Shown: positions 36,128 to 45,583, counted from the stretch's first letter. The stretch: DNA of 64,000 nucleotides from Candidatus Gastranaerophilales bacterium (GCA_944324845.1 CALUXX010000001.1:248001-312000), one strand, 5' to 3'. The notes: generated from the letters alone by a model not told the origin. Numbers and translations are program-made.

Positions 36128-36277
36128 CTTTATTTTCTTTCTAATTTTAACTTGACATTAGGTTTTGTTAGTTTTAAAACTTAATTGTAAGTAAATTTAT
36201 GTCGAAAGAATAAATAGGAAGTTATAATTTTATATTCAGACTGAGAGAATTATTATTATAGATTAAGGTGGAGAAGA

Positions 36278-38266
36278 ATGAATAATTTTTTTATTGGGAT
36301 ATTTACCTTGTTATTTAGCGGCTTTGTTGTCGGTTTATTTGGAAAAAATTTCAAAACAGGTATATTATCATTTTTAGTTGCTATCGGATCTGTTTTTTGT
36401 GCAATTCCCGCAGTTAAGGTTTTGTTTTCAGGAACAGATTTAGCTAAGACTTTTGAATTTAATGCGTTATTTGGTAATGTAACTTTTGGTATTGACCATT
36501 TAAGCGCATTTTTTATTCTGATAATCACGATAATGAGTTTGATTTCTGTTATTTATTCAAACGGATATTTAAAACCTTATCTTGATTCAAAAAATATAAA
36601 TTCTCATCTTGTATTTTTGCCTGTATTAATAGCTTCTATGTTGGCTGTTGTTACTTGTCAAAATGCTTTGATGTTTTTAATTTGCTGGGAAGTGATGTCT
36701 TTAAGTTCTTTCTTTTTGGTTATTTTCGAAAGTGCTAAAAAGGAAGTTTTAAAAGCCGGTATTAAATATTTAGTATTTATGCATATTTCGGTTTTATTTA
36801 TTATAATGGCTTTTGCTTTTATGGCTATCAAGTCCGGTAGTTTTGATTTTGAATCATTTAAATTGGTTCTTCAAAATAATAAATCTTTTGCAAATATTGT
36901 ATTTATATTGGCATTTATCGGCTTTGGTACAAAAGCAGGATTTGTTCCATTTCATAACTGGTTACCTGATGCACACCCTGCTGCACCTTCTCATGTCAGT
37001 GCGATTATGTCTGGTGTGATGATTAAAACCGGTATTTATGGGATTATCAGAATGATAATGCTTATAGGTACTCCTAATAAGTTTGTAGCTTATGGATTTC
37101 TTGTAATTGCTGTTATTTCTTCTTTATACGGAGTTTTATATGCAATTACTCAGCACGATTTGAAAAGACTTCTTGCTTATCACAGTATTGAAAATATTGG
37201 TATTATCGGTATTGGTTTAGGTATCGGTATGTTGGGTTTAACTTATCATAATCCGTTAGTTACTTTGTTAGGTTTTTCCGGTGGTATTTTGCATATTCTT
37301 AACCACTCTATATTTAAAGAGTTGTTATTCTTATCTGCAGGTAGTGTATATTTAAAAACTCATACTAAAGATATTGAAACTTTAGGTGGTTTAATTAAGG
37401 CTATGCCTATCACTGCAATATTATTTTTAATCGGTTCTGTTGCAATATGCGGTTTACCTCCTTTTAACGGTTTTGTAAGTGAATTTTTGATTTACTTAGG
37501 TATGTTTAGAGGTTTGGAAATTCATCATTTCCTTGCTATGTTGCTTATTTTCTTAGCAATATCAGGACTTGCTTTAGTTGGTACAATGGCTATTTTGTGC
37601 TTTAGCAAGGCGTTTAGTATAATGTTTCTTGGTTTGCCAAGATCTGAAAAGGCTGCTAATGTTTCAATTGATTGCGGATATGTGATGACAATTCCTATGG
37701 GAATATTAGCTTTATTTACTTTACTTATTGGTATTTATCCTCAGTTTGTATTTTACGAATTGAAATTGATTGTACTTAGCATATTCCCTTCTTTAAAACT
37801 TGATTTAGTTCAGGTGTGCGCTATTCCTTTGAATATTATGCAGGTTGTTGCGTTCTTTGCAATAATGTTTATTTTATTTATGACAGTTTTAGTTGTTTTG
37901 AAACATTATTTGTTAAAGGGAAAAGTTGTATTTCATGATACTTGGGGATGTGGCTATAATAGAGCTAATAATCATATGCAATATACAGCTTCATCTTATG
38001 CGGGACCATTTTTATCAATGTTGAAACCTTTGTTTAAAAAAGTTTTTGATATCGAAAAACCTAAAAAATTGTTCCCAACAAGTGCTCATTTCCACTTACA
38101 AATCGAGGATATTGAAGAAGCTTATGTTTTAAATCCATTATTAAAATTTGATGAATGGTTTTTAACTAAGTTCGAAAGTTTGCAAAGCGGTAATATTCAA
38201 TCTTATTTGAAATATGGTTTGATATTTTTATTAGTAGTTATTATAGCAAGTTTGTTTATAGGATAG
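36278..38266 (+). CDS. Hydrogenase-4-like antiporter subunit (HyfB/NuoL type)
   Basis: A 662-residue polytopic membrane protein of the NuoL/MrpA-like antiporter family, closest in style to HyfB/HycC. ICWEVMSLSSFFLV carries the conserved helix-5 Glu, GFGTKAGFVPFHNWLPDAHPAAPS the helix-7 Lys and quinone-family loop, and HDLKRLLAYHSIENIGI the helix-8 Lys. These residues conduct ions in complex I relatives. It is the first gene of a six-gene operon for a membrane oxidoreductase; AAGGTGGAG precedes the ATG. It should move H+ or Na+ driven by electron transfer in the peripheral arm. Confidence 0.9.
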   Translation: MNNFFIGIFTLLFSGFVVGLFGKNFKTGILSFLVAIGSVFCAIPAVKVLFSGTDLAKTFEFNALFGNVTFGIDHLSAFFILIITIMSLISVIYSNGYLKPYLDSKNINSHLVFLPVLIASMLAVVTCQNALMFLICWEVMSLSSFFLVIFESAKKEVLKAGIKYLVFMHISVLFIIMAFAFMAIKSGSFDFESFKLVLQNNKSFANIVFILAFIGFGTKAGFVPFHNWLPDAHPAAPSHVSAIMSGVMIKTGIYGIIRMIMLIGTPNKFVAYGFLVIAVISSLYGVLYAITQHDLKRLLAYHSIENIGIIGIGLGIGMLGLTYHNPLVTLLGFSGGILHILNHSIFKELLFLSAGSVYLKTHTKDIETLGGLIKAMPITAILFLIGSVAICGLPPFNGFVSEFLIYLGMFRGLEIHHFLAMLLIFLAISGLALVGTMAILCFSKAFSIMFLGLPRSEKAANVSIDCGYVMTIPMGILALFTLLIGIYPQFVFYELKLIVLSIFPSLKLDLVQVCAIPLNIMQVVAFFAIMFILFMTVLVVLKHYLLKGKVVFHDTWGCGYNRANNHMQYTASSYAGPFLSMLKPLFKKVFDIEKPKKLFPTSAHFHLQIEDIEEAYVLNPLLKFDEWFLTKFESLQSGNIQSYLKYGLIFLLVVIIASLFIG

Positions 38267-38272
38267 AGAAAA

Positions 38273-39190
38273 ATGATATTAAAGATGTTAAATTTAATAG
38301 TACTTTTATTTGTTCCTTTCTTGATGATGGGACTCATAAAAAAGACAAAGGCTTTTTGGGCAGGAAGAAAGGGTGTTTCTATATTCCAACCTATGTATGA
38401 CTTTGTAAAATTAATAAAGAAAGATTTTGTAATTAGTAAAACAACATCTGTTGTATTTAATATTGCTCCGTTATTTGCAATAGCTACAGTATTATTTGCA
38501 TCAATGTTTGTTCCTCTTGCAACAGGAAAGGCTTTAATAATTATTCCTGCCGGAGTAATTGTTTTTGCATATACTTTAGGACTTGGTAAATTTATGTCTT
38601 TAGTTGCAGCAATGGATACCGGTAGCAGTTTCGAGGGAATGGGAGCATCTCGTGAAGCTTGTTTCACTTCGATTGTTGAACCTGCATTTTTCTTGTTGAT
38701 TGCTTCTGTTATGGTATTAACTGGTAATTATACTTTCGGAAGTTTATCTCACATTATTGAAAGTGCCGGTAGTTATGGTATTTTAATTACTATTTTTGCA
38801 GTTATTGTTTTATTTATAATGATGTTAGTTGAAGGTTCCAGAGTTCCGGTGGATGATCCGGCTACTCATTTGGAATTAACTATGATTCATGAAGTTATGA
38901 TACTTGATAATTCAGGATGTGATTTGGCATTATATTCTTGGGCTAACGGAATTAAAATGCTTTTAATCTCTTCTTTGATTGCTTGTATGGTTATTCCTCA
39001 TAATCTTCCAATGTTGTTGCATATATTATGTTATCTTTTGGTTATGGGAATAATTTCTATTGCTGTCGGAACTGTTGAATCAGGTATGGCTAGAATTAGA
39101 ATGTCACATGTGTTTGAATTTATATTTGTTATGAGTTCTTTATCACTTGTGGTTATGTCGCTTGTGATGGCGAAAATGTTTGGAGGTTAG
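38273..39190 (+). CDS. HyfC/NuoH-like membrane anchor subunit
   Basis: A 305-residue membrane protein of the complex I ND1/NuoH and HyfC/EchB family, the subunit that docks the peripheral arm. FWAGRKGVSIFQPMYDFVKL and VEGSRVPVDDPATHLELTM are family signatures with conserved acidic residues at the start of the ion channel. Eight helices are visible. The gene starts six bases after the antiporter gene. Confidence 0.9.
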   Translation: MILKMLNLIVLLFVPFLMMGLIKKTKAFWAGRKGVSIFQPMYDFVKLIKKDFVISKTTSVVFNIAPLFAIATVLFASMFVPLATGKALIIIPAGVIVFAYTLGLGKFMSLVAAMDTGSSFEGMGASREACFTSIVEPAFFLLIASVMVLTGNYTFGSLSHIIESAGSYGILITIFAVIVLFIMMLVEGSRVPVDDPATHLELTMIHEVMILDNSGCDLALYSWANGIKMLLISSLIACMVIPHNLPMLLHILCYLLVMGIISIAVGTVESGMARIRMSHVFEFIFVMSSLSLVVMSLVMAKMFGG

Positions 39191-39198
39191 ATTTAAAT

Positions 39199-39849
39199 AT
39201 GGCAACTGGTTTTATAATTCTATTTGGATTAACAATGTTATATTTAGCAGCTACAAGCAGAATTATTGCACATATTAGAATTCTTATTGTTCAAGGTGTG
39301 TTATTGTTTCTGATTAGTTGCTGCGGGGCTGAGCATACTAATTTGTTTAACCTTATTTTCTTAGCTGTTGAAACTCTTATTGTTAAATCAATCGTTATTC
39401 CTTGGTTTTTGTATAAGGTTTTAAAACAGACTCATTCTAATAGAGATGTGGCTGCTAATATTCCGCATTTTTATTGTTTAGTTATTTCAAGTATTGTTTT
39501 GCTTGCAGGATTTTTAGTTTCTAATTATTTCATTTCTTCTGTGAAAATGATTGCTCCAATTTATTTTGGAGTTTCTGCAGCAACAATTATTATTAGCTTG
39601 TGGTTAATTACTATTAAGCATAAAATTATTTCCAATGTAATTGAATTTATTACTATGGAAAATGGTATTTTCTTGTTGTCTTTATCAGTTGCAAAAGAAA
39701 TGCCTATGCTTGTTAATTTGGGTGTTTTACTTGATGTGTTCATTGCTGTTTACATTCTTGGATTGTTTGTCAATGAAATTAACAAAGAGTTTAATGACCT
39801 GGAAGTTTCTCATTTATCAGATTTAAAGGACTATGAATACAATGATTAA
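39199..39849 (+). CDS. HyfE-like membrane subunit
   Basis: A 216-residue protein with about seven membrane helices. Like HyfE it is a longer relative of NuoK/MrpC. ILIVQGVLLFLISCCG and ITMENGIFLLSLSV correspond to the conserved helices; the latter carries the Glu of the NuoK-type channel. Its position between HyfC- and HyfF-like genes matches the hyf operon order. Its last 17 bases overlap the next gene. Confidence 0.87.
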   Translation: MATGFIILFGLTMLYLAATSRIIAHIRILIVQGVLLFLISCCGAEHTNLFNLIFLAVETLIVKSIVIPWFLYKVLKQTHSNRDVAANIPHFYCLVISSIVLLAGFLVSNYFISSVKMIAPIYFGVSAATIIISLWLITIKHKIISNVIEFITMENGIFLLSLSVAKEMPMLVNLGVLLDVFIAVYILGLFVNEINKEFNDLEVSHLSDLKDYEYND

Positions 39850-41272
39850 TACGATTTTAATTTTCCCTATAGTAGCATGTATTTTGGTATTGCTTATTAA
39901 AAATAGAACATTTAATACTTGGATGGTTAATATTTATGCCCTTTTGCATTTTATATTTAGTATAATGCTAGTTTGGGGTAAGGATTCTTGTTTAAGTATT
40001 CCGTATTTTGCTGTTGATCATACTAATAGTATTTTTCTGTTAGTTTTATCTTTGGTTTATTTGATGGTAGCAATTTATAATACCGGATATGTTAAAAATA
40101 TTGATGTACCTGATAGACGTATAAGTCATTATTCTTTTATGATTTTAATTTTTGTGCTTTCAATGACAGGAACTATTCTTAGTACAGATTTAGGAATTTC
40201 TTGGGTATTGGTTGAGGCTACTACTTTATCAAGTGCTTATTTAATTTATTTTAATAAGACAAAACATTCTATTGAAGCCGCTTGGAAGTATGTATTTATA
40301 TGTTCTATTGGTATTGCGATGGCTTTTGTTGGTATAATTTTATTAAATGTTTCATCTGGCGATGTTAATTCATTAAACTTTGCTCAGTTATATCAACATG
40401 CAGCAAGTTTCGATGTTTCATTTTTGAAATTAGCATTTATATTTATGTTATTTGGTTTTGGAGCAAAAATGGGGCTTGCGCCGGTTCATTTCTGGTTGCC
40501 TGATGCCCATTCTGAAGCTCCTTCTCCTATATCAGCTTTATTATCTGCTGCTTTATTGAATTCTGCTTTTCTTGTAATTGTCAGAGTTTTCAAAATTATG
40601 GAAATTGCGGATTGCACAAGTTATGCAAGATTGATTCTTATGATTATGGGATTTCTTTCTTTGTTTGTTGCAACTGTATTTATTTATCATATTAAAAATT
40701 ATAAGAGAATGCTTGCGTATTCATCTATTGAAAATATGGGAATTTTAGCAATCGGACTTGCTTTAGGCGGTGTTGCTTATTATGCTGTTGTTCTTCATTT
40801 GATTGGACACTCTTTGGCTAAGGCTTCATTCTTTTTAACTTCAGGTAATGTATTAGAATTATTCGATTCTAAGAGAGTGAAATCAGTAAGCGGTTTGGTT
40901 AGTGCGGATGGTAAATCAGGATGGTTATGGATTGCTTCATTTTTAGCAATTTGTGCTTTCCCTACATCTTTGCTTTTCATAAGTGAGTTTTTGATTATTA
41001 AAACAATGATTGCTGATAAACATTATATATTGTGTGCAGTATTTGCTCTATTGTTAATGATTATTCTTTTCGGTATTGGTAGAGTTGTTATAAAAATGGC
41101 GTTTGGTGAATTGAGCGAAGATAAAGCTAAACTTATTCAAAATACTAAAAATAAAGTTTCTATATGGATGTATGTTCCTCAATTCATAATGTTAATTTTG
41201 GTTTTTGTACTTGGAATTTATATTCCTGAATGCATAAATCAAGTTATAAAATTGGCAGCTGGAGCATTTTAG
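39833..41272 (+). CDS. Second antiporter-like subunit (HyfF/NuoN type)
   Basis: A 479-residue polytopic protein of the MrpD/NuoN group. VLVEATTLSSAYLIYF carries the helix-5 Glu, GFGAKMGLAPVHFWLPDAHS the helix-7 Lys and loop, and NYKRMLAYSSIENMGIL the helix-8 Lys. The complex therefore has two independent ion-translocating modules. Two ATG codons, at 39833 and 39842, both lie inside the end of the preceding gene, so translation is coupled; either could be the start. Confidence 0.88.
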   Translation: MNTMINTILIFPIVACILVLLIKNRTFNTWMVNIYALLHFIFSIMLVWGKDSCLSIPYFAVDHTNSIFLLVLSLVYLMVAIYNTGYVKNIDVPDRRISHYSFMILIFVLSMTGTILSTDLGISWVLVEATTLSSAYLIYFNKTKHSIEAAWKYVFICSIGIAMAFVGIILLNVSSGDVNSLNFAQLYQHAASFDVSFLKLAFIFMLFGFGAKMGLAPVHFWLPDAHSEAPSPISALLSAALLNSAFLVIVRVFKIMEIADCTSYARLILMIMGFLSLFVATVFIYHIKNYKRMLAYSSIENMGILAIGLALGGVAYYAVVLHLIGHSLAKASFFLTSGNVLELFDSKRVKSVSGLVSADGKSGWLWIASFLAICAFPTSLLFISEFLIIKTMIADKHYILCAVFALLLMIILFGIGRVVIKMAFGELSEDKAKLIQNTKNKVSIWMYVPQFIMLILVFVLGIYIPECINQVIKLAAGAF

Positions 41273-41292
41273 GATAAAAGGACAGAGTTATT

Positions 41293-42762
41293 ATGGCTAA
41301 ATGGATAAAAGTAAAGAATAATACAAAAATAAATTTATCAGATATTCCTGGAATGGGAATAGACGAATTAAGAAGACAAATCATTGAACTTGCAAAACGT
41401 CCTATTGGATTTTTCGGCAAGGATTGGGGGTTTGGTTGCGTAAGATTATTTGTTATTTTGGCTGATGATGCTAATGGAGATTTGTATTTATCATCTGCAA
41501 TTTTTGGCCCAAATGACAAATCTTATGAATCTATTACTCAAGATGTTCCTGCATTTCATATGTTTGAAAGAGAATTTTATGAACAGTTCGGAATTGAACC
41601 TTTACATCATCCTTGGTTAAAGCCTGTAAGGTTAAACCAAGATAAATATCCATTTTTTGAAATGGAAGGTGAAGAAGTCCATCAGGTTGCCGTTGGACCT
41701 ATTCACGCAGGAGTTATCGAACCAGGGCATTTCAGATTTATGTGTAATGGTGAAACTGTTTACCACTTAGAAATAATGCTTGGATATCAGCATCGTGGAG
41801 TTGAAGATATGATGTTGAAAAATCCTTCAAATCAACTTGCTGAATCTATAAACGGTGATAGTGCAATCGCTTATAATATTGCTTATTCTCAGGCTATTGA
41901 AGCTTTAAAAGGAATTGAAATTTCTAATAAAGCTCAGTTAATTAGAAAAGCAGCATTAGAAATGGAGAGAATGGCAATTCATATCGGGGATTTGGGTGCT
42001 ATCGCAGGTGATATAGCTTATTTGATGGGAGCTGCTGTTTTTGGCGCAACTAGAACACTTGTTATAAATACGATGTTATCATTTTGCGGAAGTCGTTTTG
42101 GTAGAGGTTTAGTTACTGTTGGCGGTGTTAATTATGATTTATCAGAAGCTGCTATTCAAGATGCGTTAAAAACTTTTGATAAGGTTGGCAAAGATGTTGA
42201 TAGAATGGTTAATACGATGCTTAAAAATTCAACAGTAATGTCAAGACTTGAAAAAACAGGTACTGTAAGTATGGAAAGAGCAAAGGAAATTGGACTTGTT
42301 GGTATGGCGGCAAGATCTTCTGGTGTTGATATCGATACAAGATTTGATTTTCCTGACAAGTGGATGGGCGAACTTGATATAAAAAGAAAACCTTTTAAAG
42401 CTTCAGGAGATGTTAATTCAAGATTTAAACTTAGATATAAAGAAGTTAAAGAGTCTTTATCAATGATAAGAAAAATTTTTGATAAATTAAAAGAGTATAA
42501 AGATGAACCTATTATTGCTGAAGGTGTAAATAATAATTATTCATCTGATGCTATGGTAATTTCATTGGCAGAAGGTTGGCGAGGTGAAATTGTTCATATT
42601 GTTATGACTGATATTAACCGTAAAATATCAAGGTATAAAATAAAAGATCCATCTTTTAATAACTGGTATGGATTAGCGTTAGCTGTTCGTAACAATGGGG
42701 TTTCTGATTTCCCTCTTTGTAATAAAAGTTTTAATTTATCATACTCAGGAAATGATTTATAA
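41293..42762 (+). CDS. Ehr-type large subunit (HyfG/NuoCD-like, no Ni ligands)
   Basis: A 489-residue fusion of a NuoC-like N-terminal domain (about 1-125) and a NuoD/[NiFe] hydrogenase large-subunit domain. In true hydrogenase-4 the Ni-Fe centre is held by CxxC motifs near LGYQHRGVE and at the C-terminus. Here the first region reads AESINGDSAIAYNIAY and the second ends FPLCNKSFNLSYSGNDL. Only four cysteines exist (in GFGCVRL, RFMCNGE, LSFCGSR and FPLCNKS) and none forms a CxxC. The protein therefore cannot bind a standard NiFe centre. This is what defines the energy-converting hydrogenase-related (Ehr) group; its substrate is unknown. The name hydrogenase should not be transferred to it. Confidence 0.9.
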   Translation: MAKWIKVKNNTKINLSDIPGMGIDELRRQIIELAKRPIGFFGKDWGFGCVRLFVILADDANGDLYLSSAIFGPNDKSYESITQDVPAFHMFEREFYEQFGIEPLHHPWLKPVRLNQDKYPFFEMEGEEVHQVAVGPIHAGVIEPGHFRFMCNGETVYHLEIMLGYQHRGVEDMMLKNPSNQLAESINGDSAIAYNIAYSQAIEALKGIEISNKAQLIRKAALEMERMAIHIGDLGAIAGDIAYLMGAAVFGATRTLVINTMLSFCGSRFGRGLVTVGGVNYDLSEAAIQDALKTFDKVGKDVDRMVNTMLKNSTVMSRLEKTGTVSMERAKEIGLVGMAARSSGVDIDTRFDFPDKWMGELDIKRKPFKASGDVNSRFKLRYKEVKESLSMIRKIFDKLKEYKDEPIIAEGVNNNYSSDAMVISLAEGWRGEIVHIVMTDINRKISRYKIKDPSFNNWYGLALAVRNNGVSDFPLCNKSFNLSYSGNDL

Positions 42763-42773
42763 GGAATAATAAT

Positions 42774-43523
42774 ATGTTAGATACTTTAAAAGCTAGAATT
42801 TATCAAGGTAAACAATTTATAAAAGATATAGAAAATGCACCAATGCGTGAGCAATTTAGAGGCTTTCCGGTGTTGAAAAAAGGTATTGATACTTCAGTTT
42901 GTGAAGGAATTTGTCCAACTGGCGCTTTGAATTTGAATCCTTTATCTATTGATATGGGAAAATGTACTTTTTGTGGTGCTTGTGAAAGAGCTTGTAAAGC
43001 TATTGATTTGACTAATGGTTATAAATTAGCTTCAACAAGTAGAGAAAAACTTATTGTTACACCGGAAACTACATATGAAGATTATTTAAAATCAGCTGTT
43101 GAAGTAAAAAAAGAAATAGTTAAAATGTTTGGAAAATCTTTAAAATTACGTCAGGTTTCAGCAGGTGGATGTAACGGTTGCGAAATGGAATTAAATGCTT
43201 GCTCTAATGTTAATTTTGATATGGGCAGATTTGGAATTGATTTTGTAGCATCTCCAAGACACGCTGATGGAATTGTTATTACAGGGCCTATTTCTGAAAA
43301 TATGGCTTACGCTCTTGAGGATTGTTATAAATCTGTTCCTGCACCAAAATTAGTAATCCTTTGCGGAGCTTGTGCTATTTCTGGTGGGGTGTTCCAAGAT
43401 AGTGAGCATATTAATAGAGAATTTTTAGATAAATATCCTATTGATTTGTATATTCCTGGATGTCCTGTTCATCCTTTGACATTTATTAATGCTATTTTAT
43501 CTTATATAAAAGATAAAAAATAA
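42774..43523 (+). CDS. Ehr-type small subunit fused to a ferredoxin domain
   Basis: A 249-residue protein. Residues of about 30-85 form a ferredoxin-like domain with CEGICP and CTFCGACERAC. Residues 120-249 form a NuoB/[NiFe] small-subunit domain whose four proximal [4Fe-4S] ligands look intact: GGCNGCEME, LCGACAISGG and PGCPVHP. Hyf operons usually encode these as two proteins (HyfH and HyfI), so this is a fusion or a compact Ehr form. The domain would carry electrons from ferredoxin to the cofactor-less large subunit. It is the last gene of the operon. Confidence 0.88.
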   Translation: MLDTLKARIYQGKQFIKDIENAPMREQFRGFPVLKKGIDTSVCEGICPTGALNLNPLSIDMGKCTFCGACERACKAIDLTNGYKLASTSREKLIVTPETTYEDYLKSAVEVKKEIVKMFGKSLKLRQVSAGGCNGCEMELNACSNVNFDMGRFGIDFVASPRHADGIVITGPISENMAYALEDCYKSVPAPKLVILCGACAISGGVFQDSEHINREFLDKYPIDLYIPGCPVHPLTFINAILSYIKDKK

Positions 43524-43552
43524 TATTATGTATTTTAACTTTAATGTTTTAA

Positions 43553-43597
43553 TTAAAAAATAAAGGTATTTTCAAAGAAAATACCTTTATTTTTTTA
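43553..43597. terminator. Bidirectional terminator between Ehr and Etf operons
   Basis: AAAAAATAAAGGTATTTTC-AAA-GAAAATACCTTTATTTTTT pairs almost completely and has A and T runs on both sides. It serves the two convergent operons; the etfA stop codon lies inside the right arm. Confidence 0.9.
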
Positions 43598-44582
43598 AGT
43601 ATTCATTAAGAATTTCAAACACATCGCCGACAATTCCAGTATCTGCGATTTCAAAAATTGGTGCACTATCATCGTTATTTATTGCAATGATATGTTCAGA
43701 ACCTGTCATACCTATCGTATGTTGGATTGCTCCTGAAATTCCGCAAGCGATATAAATTTTTGGAGCAACGGTTTTACCGGTTTGTCCTACTTGAATATTT
43801 GATGGCGCAATTCCCATTTCTACGGCACCTCTTGATGCTGCGATTGTGCCTCCAATTTTGTTAGCAAATTTTTTGAGTAGAGCAAAACCTTCTTTGTTTT
43901 TTAACCCTTTTCCGCCTGCTACAATAATTTCAGCTGAATCCAATTCATCAATATTTGAATCAATTGTCTTTTTAAAATCTAAAATGCTGTATTTGTCGCT
44001 TGTAATATCAAAATTTACAGGGCAATTTATAAATTCTGTCTGAACAAACATATCATCAGGCGTAACTTTAAAAACTTTTGGTCTAACGGTTGCCATTTGA
44101 GGATATGTTTTACATAATATTGTTGCCATTAACTGTCCGCCAAAAGTTGGACGGGTTGCTGCTAATTTTCCGTTTTCATTTATGTCTAAATCTGTGCAAT
44201 CTGCGGTTAAACCAGTTCCTAATGAGCTTGCTATTCTTGGTGCTAAATCCCTTCCTTGATTGGTTGCTCCAACAAGCATTATTTCAGGTTTTATTTGTTT
44301 TATAAGGTTTATTATAAGTTTTGAATAGTGTTCATTATTATAATTCTTAAAATTTTCATTTTCAAAATAGTAAACCTTGTTGATCCCTCGATTTTCAAAG
44401 GCTTCTTTGTATTTGAAAACTATATTTGGTCTTGTTAGGATTACAGCATTAACATCTACATTGCCTAATTTTTTCGATAATTCTTTTGCTTTTTCTGCCA
44501 ACTCAAAAAACACGGTATGAATATATTCATCCCTTGTCAGTTGCGCATATATAAGAATTCCGGAATGTTCTAAATCAGGCAT
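43587..44582 (-). CDS. etfA: Electron transfer flavoprotein alpha subunit
   Basis: A 331-residue FAD-binding subunit of EtfAB. The C-terminal FAD domain has IIVAGGKGLKNKEGF, IAASRGAVEMGIAP, QVGQTGKTVAPKIYIACGIS and GAIQHTIGM, followed by NNDDSAPIF. EtfAB shuttles electrons between flavin dehydrogenases and other carriers, and in anaerobes it can bifurcate NADH electrons toward ferredoxin. It is the last gene of a four-gene operon and overlaps etfB by eight bases, with AGGAGAG before its ATG. Confidence 0.94.
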   Translation of the reverse strand: MPDLEHSGILIYAQLTRDEYIHTVFFELAEKAKELSKKLGNVDVNAVILTRPNIVFKYKEAFENRGINKVYYFENENFKNYNNEHYSKLIINLIKQIKPEIMLVGATNQGRDLAPRIASSLGTGLTADCTDLDINENGKLAATRPTFGGQLMATILCKTYPQMATVRPKVFKVTPDDMFVQTEFINCPVNFDITSDKYSILDFKKTIDSNIDELDSAEIIVAGGKGLKNKEGFALLKKFANKIGGTIAASRGAVEMGIAPSNIQVGQTGKTVAPKIYIACGISGAIQHTIGMTGSEHIIAINNDDSAPIFEIADTGIVGDVFEILNEYLKK

Positions 44583-45372
44583 TCTTGTTCTCTCCTAATG
44601 TTTGTATTCTTTCTTTTAATAAATTTACACTATCTGTTGTGTTTAAATTAAATTTTTGAGCATTGTGAGTAGGTATATTTCTAAATGCTTTGCTTACAAA
44701 TGTTGGAGAGCCTCTTAACCCTACCTTATTGGCATCAAAACCTATATCATCCAAAGTGCAGATTTTTATTTCTTTTTTTGAAGCCTTTATTATACCTGCA
44801 ATTTTTGCTCTTTGAGGTTCAAAATTTTGCTGTAAGACACAAATCAATGCCGGAAGTTTTACTTTTACTGTTTCAACCCCATCTTCCATTTCTCTTGTAA
44901 GTGTCAATGTTTTATTTGTTCCGTGTATTAAGTCTTTTACATATGTTACTTGTGGAATATCTAAAAAACTTGCTATATTTGGACCCGTTTGAGCGGTATC
45001 GCCATCAACAGCAAACTGACCGCATATTATAAGGTCAAAATTCGGAAGGTATCTTCTTATTGCTCCAGAAATTGTTGTTCCTGTCGCATAGGTATCTGCT
45101 CCTGAAAACTTTTTATCAGAAATCAAAACTGCATCATCACAACCTAACGCCAGAACCTTTCTAAGCATATCACTAGCTTGGGGAGGTCCCATTGTAAATA
45201 CTGTGATTTCAGTGTTTTCAATTTCTGATTTAAGTTTCAATGCAAATTCAACTGCATAAACATCATAAGGATTAATAATACTTTCAACACCTTCTCGCTG
45301 AATGGTATTATTCTCCGTCCACCTGATATCTGTTGTATCAGGAACTTGTTTTATACATAATGCGATTTTCAT
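44575..45372 (-). CDS. etfB: Electron transfer flavoprotein beta subunit
   Basis: A 265-residue beta subunit. CIKQVPDTTDIRW at the N-terminus, NPYDVYAVEFALKLK, TMGPPQASDMLRKVLALG, the GADTYATG segment and CGQFAVDGDTAQTGP (nucleotide/FAD pocket) are diagnostic. The AVDGDTAQTGP form resembles EtfB of strict anaerobes with bifurcating systems, but bifurcation is not proven by it. It follows a Cys-rich small gene by 14 bases; no clear ribosome binding site is visible. Confidence 0.94.
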   Translation of the reverse strand: MKIALCIKQVPDTTDIRWTENNTIQREGVESIINPYDVYAVEFALKLKSEIENTEITVFTMGPPQASDMLRKVLALGCDDAVLISDKKFSGADTYATGTTISGAIRRYLPNFDLIICGQFAVDGDTAQTGPNIASFLDIPQVTYVKDLIHGTNKTLTLTREMEDGVETVKVKLPALICVLQQNFEPQRAKIAGIIKASKKEIKICTLDDIGFDANKVGLRGSPTFVSKAFRNIPTHNAQKFNLNTTDSVNLLKERIQTLGENKNA

Positions 45373-45386
45373 GTTTTTTTATATTT

Positions 45387-45572
45387 TTATTGTTGAGTCT
45401 GTCTAGCTTTTTGTTTTTGATTTGCATCTAATAATGCGTTATATCCTATTAAGTACATAGCACATTTTTGTACATTAGGTAGATACCATGCACATTTCTT
45501 TTGGCTGCAAACCATATCAATACCAGACCCAATACTGATTAAAGGACATACAGGAATATCGTTTTTACCCAT
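45387..45572 (-). CDS. Cys-rich small protein between sudB-like gene and etfB
   Basis: A 61-residue protein, MGKNDIPVCPLISIGSG..., with four cysteines in the pattern C-x12-C-x4-C-x9-C, ending in a basic Gln/Lys-rich tail. The spacing could bind a metal ion or Fe-S cluster. AGGAGAA precedes the ATG, and it sits 11 bases after the upstream gene and 14 before etfB, so co-expression is very likely. Similar Cys-patterned tiny proteins exist near redox genes in other anaerobes, but I cannot name a family. Confidence 0.75.
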   Translation of the reverse strand: MGKNDIPVCPLISIGSGIDMVCSQKKCAWYLPNVQKCAMYLIGYNALLDANQKQKARQTQQ

Positions 45573-45583
45573 TTGTTATTCTC

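Noticed and set aside
36278-43523. Calling the cluster a [NiFe] group 4 hydrogenase (hyf)
   Set aside because: The large subunit lacks all CxxC ligand motifs, so H2 chemistry is not supported; Ehr-type is the better call.
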